NCBI RefSeq assembly: GCF_010725725.1 | Contig: NZ_AP022599.1 | Span: forward strand, 3,968,001-4,032,000 | Length of the DNA: 64,000 nucleotides | DNA from: Mycolicibacterium pulveris | GTDB lineage: Bacteria > Actinomycetota > Actinomycetes > Mycobacteriales > Mycobacteriaceae | Direction: 5' to 3' | Translations under genes and position numbers: made by a program | The notes under the pieces: model-generated | What the model was told of the DNA's origin: nothing | Database searches by the model: none | Seen by the model: the letters and a program-made list of their open reading frames with translations, nothing else | In this document: positions 58,349-64,000 of the stretch, piece by piece | Numbering within the stretch: position 1 is the stretch's first letter | Layout: every line of letters begins with the position of its first letter

Positions 58349-59347
58349 GTGTTATTGGAGTTCGACGCCGACCAGCGGCTCTGGCAGGAAACCGTGCGCG
58401 ACGCGGTGACCAAACAGTGCCCGGCGTCTCTGATCCGGGGGGTGGTCGAGAACGGGGTCGACCCGGCCCCGCTGTGGAAAAGCTATGTCGACGCCGGCTG
58501 GACCGAACTCAGCGACGCCGAGAACGCCGTCGAGCTGGCGATCGTGCTCGAAGAACTGGGTCGGGCCACCGACCCCACCCCGTTCTTGGCGACGCTGTCC
58601 CAGTTCGCCCCGCTGGCCGGTGACCGGTTCGACCCACAACAGTCGGGCACCGCGGTGTACAGCGGGGTGGCCGCTCACCGCGACGCCGACGGCTGGGTGC
58701 TCAACGGAACCGCGCACCACGTGCTCGACGGCGACCGTGCCGAGCGCCTCGCCGTGGTCACCGACGCCGGCGTGTTCCTGATCGACGCCAACCAGGTGAG
58801 CACCCGGCGCACCGCGGTGTTCGACCCGGTGCTGCACATCGCCGAGGTCTCCTTCGCCGACGTCCGGGTGCCCGACACCGCGCGGCTGCACGTCGACGCG
58901 GAGAAGGCCCGCCACGTGGCGCTGACCGGGTTGGCGATCACCATGGTCGGGGCCTGCCAGCGCATCCTCGACTTGGCGCTGGAGCACGTCAAACAACGCC
59001 AGCAGTTCGGCGTCGCCATCGGCTCGTTCCAGGCCGTGCAGCACAAGGCCGTCGACATGCACGTCGCCACCGAACGCGCGCGGGCGCTGTCGTACTTCGC
59101 GGCGCTGACCATCGCCGAAGACGACCCGCGCAGGCGACTGGCCGCGGCGATGGCCAAGGCGTCGGCGGGCGAAGCCCAGTCGGTGGTGTTCCGGCACGGC
59201 CTGCAGCTGTTCGGCGCCATGGGCTTCACCTGGGAGAACGACCTGCAGTTCGCGCTGAAGCGAGCCAAGGCCGGCGAGCACCTGCTGGGCGGGGCCGCCG
59301 AACATCGCGCGATCATCGCCGAGGAGTTTCATGCAGCTGACTTTTGA
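58349..59347 (+). CDS. Acyl-CoA dehydrogenase family protein, 332 aa
   Basis: Short ACAD of the degenerate type: weakly conserved N-terminus and barrel, then KQRQQFGVAIGSFQAVQHKAV and LQLFGAMGFTWENDLQFALKRA (key parts KQRQQFGVAIGSFQAVQ; FGAMGFTWENDLQF). It corresponds to the first half of the double ACAD at 36332. GTG 58349 is preceded by GGGAGG. It overlaps the next ACAD by 17 bp, so the two probably form an alpha2beta2 enzyme. Catalytic Glu is not apparent in this subunit. Confidence 0.88.
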   Translation: MLLEFDADQRLWQETVRDAVTKQCPASLIRGVVENGVDPAPLWKSYVDAGWTELSDAENAVELAIVLEELGRATDPTPFLATLSQFAPLAGDRFDPQQSGTAVYSGVAAHRDADGWVLNGTAHHVLDGDRAERLAVVTDAGVFLIDANQVSTRRTAVFDPVLHIAEVSFADVRVPDTARLHVDAEKARHVALTGLAITMVGACQRILDLALEHVKQRQQFGVAIGSFQAVQHKAVDMHVATERARALSYFAALTIAEDDPRRRLAAAMAKASAGEAQSVVFRHGLQLFGAMGFTWENDLQFALKRAKAGEHLLGGAAEHRAIIAEEFHAADF

Positions 59348-60506
59348 TTCCGACGTCGAGGAGTTCCGCGCCGAGTTCGCGGCGTTCCTCGACGAGCATC
59401 TGCCCTCGGAGGCGCAGACCCTGGAGCGCCCGCGCTCGGTGTCGCACATGCCGCAGTGGGCCCGAGACTGGCAGCGGCTGCTGTTCGACAACGGCTGGCT
59501 GCTTCCCGCGCAGCCGCCGGAGTTCGGCGGGCGCAACGCCACGGTGCTGCAGCAGTTCGTCCACCTCGACGAGTTGTGCCGACGCCGCATCTATCACAGC
59601 TTCAACCCGCAGGGCGTGAACATCGTTGCGGCATCCCTACTTTCGTTCGGCTCCGACGAGCAGAAGCACCGCTGGGCAGTGCCGGTGCTCAAGGCCGAGA
59701 TCACCGCCTCGCTGGGAATGAGCGAGCCCAGCGCCGGCTCCGATCTGGCGTCGCTGCGCACCCGCGCGGTCTTGGACGGGGACCACTTCGTCGTCAACGG
59801 TCAGAAGGTGTGGACGTCGGGCGCGCACGACGCCGACTTCCTGTTGACGTTCGTGCGCACCGACCCGGATGCCCCCAAGCACAAGGGAATCAGCGTGCTG
59901 ATCATCCCGACCGACACCCCCGGGGTGGTGTGCCGCCCGTTCGCCGACCTGTGCGGCGAGGAGAACAAGGACTTCAACGAGGTGTTCTTCACCGACGCGC
60001 GGGTTCCGGCCGAGAACCTCGTCGGCCCGCTCAACGGCGGCTGGGGCGTCGCCAACGGTTCCCTCGGCCACGAACGCACCATGATGTGGCTCGGTTTCGC
60101 CGATCGCATCGACAACATGATCGCCGACTTTCGGCCGCGGGATGCGCTGCAGCGCGACCAGTACGCCACCACGATCATGGACTACCAGGCGCTGCGGGCG
60201 ATGGGATCGGCGGCGCTGGCCCGTGCGGCCCGCGGTGAGATGGACACCGCCTCGGTGTCGGTGCTCAAGCTGTTCGGATCGGAGGCCGAGATGCGGGCGA
60301 TGGACACCGCGTTCACCGCGTCGGGCGCGGACGGGTTGATCCATCCGTCGACGACGGGAAAGTACGAGCACATGAACCTCGACCACTACTTCGCCAGTTG
60401 GTTCGAGCGTTATGCGCGCAGCTTCTCCGGAACGATCGCGGGCGGCACCTCCGAGATCCAGCGCAACATCATCGCCACCCAGGTGCTCGGCCTGCCGCGG
60501 CGCTGA
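59331..60506 (+). CDS. Acyl-CoA dehydrogenase, 391 aa
   Basis: Complete ACAD, counterpart of the second half of the double ACAD: SLGMSEPSAGSDLASLRTRA, VNGQKVWTSGAHDADF, FNEVFFTDARVP and SGTIAGGTSEIQRNIIATQVLGL. ATG 59331 is inside the end of the upstream ACAD gene (17-bp overlap), showing tight coupling. The thiolase starts 1 bp after its stop. The C-terminus resembles the truncated ACAD at the left window edge. Bulky substrate likely. Confidence 0.92.
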   Translation: MQLTFDSDVEEFRAEFAAFLDEHLPSEAQTLERPRSVSHMPQWARDWQRLLFDNGWLLPAQPPEFGGRNATVLQQFVHLDELCRRRIYHSFNPQGVNIVAASLLSFGSDEQKHRWAVPVLKAEITASLGMSEPSAGSDLASLRTRAVLDGDHFVVNGQKVWTSGAHDADFLLTFVRTDPDAPKHKGISVLIIPTDTPGVVCRPFADLCGEENKDFNEVFFTDARVPAENLVGPLNGGWGVANGSLGHERTMMWLGFADRIDNMIADFRPRDALQRDQYATTIMDYQALRAMGSAALARAARGEMDTASVSVLKLFGSEAEMRAMDTAFTASGADGLIHPSTTGKYEHMNLDHYFASWFERYARSFSGTIAGGTSEIQRNIIATQVLGLPRR

Positions 60507-60507
60507 C

Positions 60508-61734
60508 ATGGACGCCTGGATCGTCGACGCGGTTCGCACGCCCAGGGGTCGTGGCCGCCCGGACGGTGCGCTACACGGGATCCATCCGCAGGAGTTGTTC
60601 GCGCAATGCTTACAGGCTCTTTGCGCCAGAACGGGTCTTGATCCGGCCGACGTCGACGACGTGATCGCGGGCAACGGAATCCTCGCCGGCGAGCACGGCG
60701 ACGACATCGCCCGGCTTTCGGTGCTGCTCGCCGGCTGGCCCGACACCGTGCCCGGGATGACGCTCAACCGGTTCTGCGGGTCGGGTCAGCAGGCGATCAC
60801 TGTCGCGGCGACCGGGGTGGCAAGCGGCGTGCAGGATCTGGTGGTGGCGGGCGGTGTCGAGTCCATGTCGCGGTGGGACGTGAGCGTCGGGGTGCCGACG
60901 ATCGACGGCGACAACCCGGCGTTTCGCGAACGCCATCCCACGGTGCCGCAGGGCATCTCGGCCGACCTGATCGCCTCGCTGGAGAAGTTCAGCCGCGAGG
61001 ACGTCGACGCGTACGCCGTCGAAAGCCAACGGCGTGCAGCCGACGCGATCGCGAACGGTCGCTTCGATCGCTCGATCGTCGCGGTGACCGACGCCGCCGG
61101 CCAGGTCGCGCTGGACCGCGACGAACATCCTCGCCCGGGCACCACGCTGGACAAACTGGCCAAGCTGCCAGCGGCGTTCGCCCGAATGGGCGCTGCGCGG
61201 GTGGAGGGCGAATCCGCCAGCTTCGACGAGATCTGCCTCGGCCGGTATCCGGAGTTGACCGCCATCGACCACGTCCACCATGCGGGCAACTCCTCTGGTG
61301 TGGTGGACGGCGCGGCGGTGGCCGCGGTCGCGTCCCGACGGTGGCTGGACGCCAACGGCGTTGCCGCACGCGCCAGGATTCGCTGCACCGCGGCGATCGG
61401 CAGCGAGCCGGTCATCATGCTCACCGCGCCGGGTCCCGCGGCGCAGCGGTGTCTGGACAAAGCCGGTATGCGGGCCACCGACATCGACCTGTGGGAGATC
61501 AACGAGGCGTTTGCCGCGGTGCCGCTGAAGACCATTCGCGATCTCGGACTGGATCCCGACCGGGTCAACGTCAACGGTGGGGCGATCGCCCTCGGCCATC
61601 CGATCGGGGCGACGGGAGCCATGCTCATCGGAACCGTGCTCGACGAGCTCGAGCGCCGCAACCTGAGCACCGGACTGGTCACGATGTGCACCGGCGGCGG
61701 TATGGGCACGGCCACGATCATCGAGCGGGTCTGA
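60508..61734 (+). CDS. Thiolase (acetyl-CoA acyltransferase), 408 aa
   Basis: Degradative thiolase with nucleophile Cys90 (NRFCGSGQQAI), INEAFAAVPLK, His364 (GHPIGATGA) and Cys394 (CTGGGMGTAT). ATG 60508 lies 1 bp after the ACAD stop; the open frame upstream is inside that gene. It is slightly longer than the thiolase at 12004 and has a longer segment around GISADLIASLEKFSRED. It would release acetyl- or propionyl-CoA from a 3-ketoacyl-CoA. Confidence 0.93.
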   Translation: MDAWIVDAVRTPRGRGRPDGALHGIHPQELFAQCLQALCARTGLDPADVDDVIAGNGILAGEHGDDIARLSVLLAGWPDTVPGMTLNRFCGSGQQAITVAATGVASGVQDLVVAGGVESMSRWDVSVGVPTIDGDNPAFRERHPTVPQGISADLIASLEKFSREDVDAYAVESQRRAADAIANGRFDRSIVAVTDAAGQVALDRDEHPRPGTTLDKLAKLPAAFARMGAARVEGESASFDEICLGRYPELTAIDHVHHAGNSSGVVDGAAVAAVASRRWLDANGVAARARIRCTAAIGSEPVIMLTAPGPAAQRCLDKAGMRATDIDLWEINEAFAAVPLKTIRDLGLDPDRVNVNGGAIALGHPIGATGAMLIGTVLDELERRNLSTGLVTMCTGGGMGTATIIERV

Positions 61735-61735
61735 C

Positions 61736-62515
61736 ATGACCGAGACGTTGGTCGTCGACCGTGACCATCCGGGCATTGTTGTCCTGCAACTGAACCGGCC
61801 CAAGCAGCTCAACGCGATCAACGAGGTCATGCGCGACGAACTGTCGCTCACCCTCGCCGAGCTCGCCGCCGACACGTCGGTCAACGTGGTCGTGCTGACC
61901 GGTGCCGGGCGCGGGTTCTGTTCCGGGATCGATGTGCGCAACTTCGGACCAGGAATGCTGGACGCCTCGGCCCCGGCGATCGAGCGGATGCGTTTTCAGG
62001 AAGCGATGGCCGCGCTGCCGCAGGCGATCCGTACCCTGCCGCAACCGGTCATCGCCGCGGTGAACGGACCGTGCGTCGGCGCTGGGCTGTCGCTGTGTTT
62101 GGCCGCCGACATCCGGATCTGCTCCACGGCAGCGACGTTCGGTAACGCGGCGATCCTGCTGGGACTGTCGGGTGCGGAGATGGGCATGAGCTACCACCTG
62201 CCCCGGATCGTCGGAACCAGCGTGGCGGCGGATTGGATGCTGACCGGGCGAACAGTGAGCGCCGAGGAGGCCGACCGCCGTGGTCTGGTGAGCGAGATCG
62301 TCTCGCCGGACCGGCTGACGCAGCGCGCATTCGAGATCGCGTCGACGATCGCCGGTCTGTCACCGCTCGGTGTCCAGCTGACCAAGCGCGCGCTGCAGAC
62401 CAACACCGACGCGACCGGGCCCGCTGCCGCGATGGAGTTGGAGAACCGCAACCAGGTGCTCAGCCACGCCACCGACGAAGCCGCGCAACGACGCCAGAAG
62501 TGGTCCGGCGCCTGA
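61736..62515 (+). CDS. Enoyl-CoA hydratase/isomerase, 259 aa
   Basis: Crotonase: VLQLNRPKQLNAINEVM, oxyanion segment FCSGIDVRNFG, VNGPCVGAGLSLCLAAD, and GLSGAEMGMSYHLPRIVG in the acid region. Length normal. ATG 61736 is 1 bp after the thiolase stop. It completes a dehydrogenase-hydratase-thiolase set in this block. Whether it hydrates or isomerises cannot be told. Confidence 0.92.
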   Translation: MTETLVVDRDHPGIVVLQLNRPKQLNAINEVMRDELSLTLAELAADTSVNVVVLTGAGRGFCSGIDVRNFGPGMLDASAPAIERMRFQEAMAALPQAIRTLPQPVIAAVNGPCVGAGLSLCLAADIRICSTAATFGNAAILLGLSGAEMGMSYHLPRIVGTSVAADWMLTGRTVSAEEADRRGLVSEIVSPDRLTQRAFEIASTIAGLSPLGVQLTKRALQTNTDATGPAAAMELENRNQVLSHATDEAAQRRQKWSGA

Positions 62516-62537
62516 GCGCGGACGGAAAGGACGGCCG

Positions 62538-63836
62538 ATGGCCTGGGATTTCTCGACCGACCCCAAGTGGGCCGAGCGGCTGGCGTGGGTGGAGGAGTTC
62601 GTCCGCAGCGAATGCGAACCTATCGACCTGATTGTCAAGGAGTCACACGATCTCAACGATCCGGTGCGCCAGGCGCTGATTCCCCCGCTGCAGCAGATCG
62701 TCAAGGAACGAGGGTTGTGGGCCACCCATCTGGGAGCGCACCTGGGTGGTCCTGGCTACGGTCAGGTCAAGCTTGCCCTGCTCAACGAGATCCTCGGCCG
62801 ATCCGAGTGTGCGCCGATCGTGTTCGGTTCGCAGGCACCGGATTCCGGCAACAGCGAGATCCTCGCCCACTACGGGACCCCCGAACTCAAGCGGCGGTAC
62901 CTCGAACCGTTGTTGGACAACCGGATAGTGTCGTGCTTCTCGATGACCGAACCGCACGGCGGCGCCGACCCGAAGGTGTTCACCACCACCGCTACCCACG
63001 ACGGCGATCACTGGGTGATCAACGGTGAGAAGTGGTATTCGTCGTTCGCATCGATGGCCTCGTTCATCATCGTGATGGCGATGACGGACCCCGATGCCCC
63101 GCCGTACCAGCGGTATTCGATGTTCGTGGTGCCCGGCGACACCCCGGGTATCAACGTGTTGCGCGATGTCGGGCTGGGCTATCAACCGCTGGGTGGCGGC
63201 GGGCGGGAAGGATATGTCCGCTACGAGAACGTCCGCGTCCCAGACGATCACATGCTGGGGCCGCGTGGCGGGGCGTTCGTGGTGGCACAGACCCGACTCG
63301 GCGGCGGGCGCATTCATCACGCCATGCGCACCGTGGGGCTGGTGCGTCGGATCTTCGACATGCTCACCGAGCGGGCGGTGTCGCGCTACACCCAGGGCTC
63401 GATGCTGGCCGACAAGCAGATGGTGCAGGAGATGATCGCCGACTCCTGGATGCAGATCGAGGCGTTCCGGCTGCTGACCCTGCAGACCGCGTGGAAGATC
63501 GACAAGTACAACGACTACAAAGCCGTGCGTGCCGATATCTCTGCGGTCAAGGCGATGATGCAAAAGGTGCTGCATGACGTGTCGGCGCGTGCCCTGCAGC
63601 TGCATGGCTCGCTGGGCACGTCTCACGAAATGCCGTTCGTGCAGTACCTGACGGAGTCGTTCGTGCTGGGTCTGGCCGACGGCCCGACCGAGGTGCACAA
63701 GGTGACGTTGGCGCGGCTACTTCTCAAAGACGTCAAGCCTGCGCCTGACGCGTTTCCGTCCGAGCACCTGCTGCGGCTGCGGGAAGCCGCCGAAGCCAAG
63801 TTCGCCGACAAGCTCGCGGGGATTCCGCGAAGCTGA
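62538..63836 (+). CDS. ACAD10/11-type acyl-CoA dehydrogenase, 432 aa
   Basis: Paralogue of 21971-23272 with the same opening MAWDFSTDPKW, barrel segment FSMTEPHGGADPKVFTT, VINGEKWYSSFASMA and ending LGLADGPTEVHKVTLARLLL. The DGPTEVH site replaces YEGT, as in ACAD10/11. Here no APH-type kinase adjoins within the window; an SDR follows after 15 bp. GGAAAGGA precedes ATG 62538. It may accept a hydroxylated or branched acyl-CoA. Confidence 0.92.
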   Translation: MAWDFSTDPKWAERLAWVEEFVRSECEPIDLIVKESHDLNDPVRQALIPPLQQIVKERGLWATHLGAHLGGPGYGQVKLALLNEILGRSECAPIVFGSQAPDSGNSEILAHYGTPELKRRYLEPLLDNRIVSCFSMTEPHGGADPKVFTTTATHDGDHWVINGEKWYSSFASMASFIIVMAMTDPDAPPYQRYSMFVVPGDTPGINVLRDVGLGYQPLGGGGREGYVRYENVRVPDDHMLGPRGGAFVVAQTRLGGGRIHHAMRTVGLVRRIFDMLTERAVSRYTQGSMLADKQMVQEMIADSWMQIEAFRLLTLQTAWKIDKYNDYKAVRADISAVKAMMQKVLHDVSARALQLHGSLGTSHEMPFVQYLTESFVLGLADGPTEVHKVTLARLLLKDVKPAPDAFPSEHLLRLREAAEAKFADKLAGIPRS

Positions 63837-63851
63837 AGGGGAGGTCCCACA

Positions 63852-64000
63852 TTGTCCTGTCACGGGAAGGTCGCGCTGGTGACCGGAAGCAGCCGCGGGT
63901 TGGGCAAGGCGATCGCCCAGCGGCTGGCGAGCGAAGGCGCGACGGTTGCGCTTACCGCGCGAACGATGGACCCCGATCCCAAATACCAAGGCTCCCTCCG
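63852..64000 (+). CDS. Short-chain dehydrogenase, N-terminal part (3' truncated)
   Basis: The first 49 codons of an SDR: VALVTGSSRGLGKAIAQRL carries the TGxxxGLG cofactor motif, followed by GATVALTAR. TTG 63852 is preceded by GGGGAGG at good spacing and has no competing ATG or GTG, so a TTG start is assigned. The catalytic Ser-Tyr-Lys region lies outside the window. It follows the ACAD by 15 bp and is probably the last or next gene of the same operon. Confidence 0.85.
   Translation, partial: MSCHGKVALVTGSSRGLGKAIAQRLASEGATVALTARTMDPDPKYQGSL

Noticed and set aside
58349..60506. Possible frameshifted single ACAD gene
   Set aside because: Both products have complete C-terminal motifs, and the fused counterpart at 36332 shows they are two legitimate domains.
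1..64000. CRISPR arrays, insertion sequences, tRNA or rRNA genes
   Set aside because: No regularly spaced repeats, transposase frames or conserved RNA sequences were seen on either strand.

Overview
The window is high-GC actinobacterial DNA. It most resembles a chromosomal catabolic region of an environmental Mycobacterium/Mycolicibacterium. Pointers are the density of acyl-CoA dehydrogenases (ACADs), crotonases, thiolases and TetR regulators, a mycofactocin-coupled short-chain dehydrogenase, an F420/LLM-type oxidoreductase, P450s with [3Fe-4S] ferredoxins, an AveC-family membrane protein, frequent GTG/TTG starts and 4-bp stop/start overlaps. I see no rRNA, tRNA, CRISPR, insertion sequence or phage gene. 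No gap between genes exceeds 300 bp. Both ends are cut inside genes (an ACAD at the left, an SDR at the right).

Layout. 1-946: ACAD end plus an enoyl-CoA hydratase. 7003-1199 (minus): carboxymuconolactone-decarboxylase-like protein, Rieske oxygenase, a ~110-aa companion protein, amidohydrolase, SnoaL-like protein and two ACADs, reading as one operon. 7262-15633 (plus): amidohydrolase, ACAD, a deleted SDR remnant, CoA-transferase, hydratase, thiolase, ACAD, decarboxylase-like protein and beta-hydroxyacid dehydrogenase, close to a complete beta-oxidation set. 15643-19866: mycofactocin-type SDR, TetR and P450 sharing one operator sequence, then TetR plus an unknown protein. 26665-19981 (minus): epimerase, unknown, LLM oxidoreductase; TetR, ACAD11-like enzyme, APH-fold kinase and quinone-oxidoreductase-like protein. 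30406-26717 (minus): AveC-like membrane protein, MoxR ATPase and VWA protein. 30510-34613 (plus): TetR, second Rieske/companion/amidohydrolase set, MarR. 34621-45790: TetR, epimerase, double-length ACAD, Ltp thiolase plus DUF35, ferredoxin with a KstR2-type operator, SDR, third Rieske/companion pair, TauD-like dioxygenase, P450, ferredoxin, DUF1330. 45864-54431: hydrolases, P450/ferredoxin, two beta-hydroxyacid dehydrogenases, DUF35-thiolase fusion, ferredoxin, NuoF-like flavoprotein, unknown. 54531-58091 (minus): hydrolase, Rieske ferredoxin, two amidohydrolase-2 proteins. 58349-64000 (plus): paired ACADs, thiolase, hydratase, ACAD11-like enzyme, SDR.

Taken together the genes describe uptake of an alicyclic, terpenoid or steroid-like carboxylic acid into CoA thioesters, hydroxylation by Rieske and P450 enzymes, ring opening by metallohydrolases, and side-chain removal by beta-oxidation and retro-aldol cleavage. 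The substrate cannot be read from the sequence. The most notable observations are a threefold Rieske/companion module in which both associated amidohydrolases lack the metal-binding HxH motif, a 15-bp palindrome shared by three or four distant promoters, and inverted repeats at four convergent gene junctions, two of which share an identical 16-mer.
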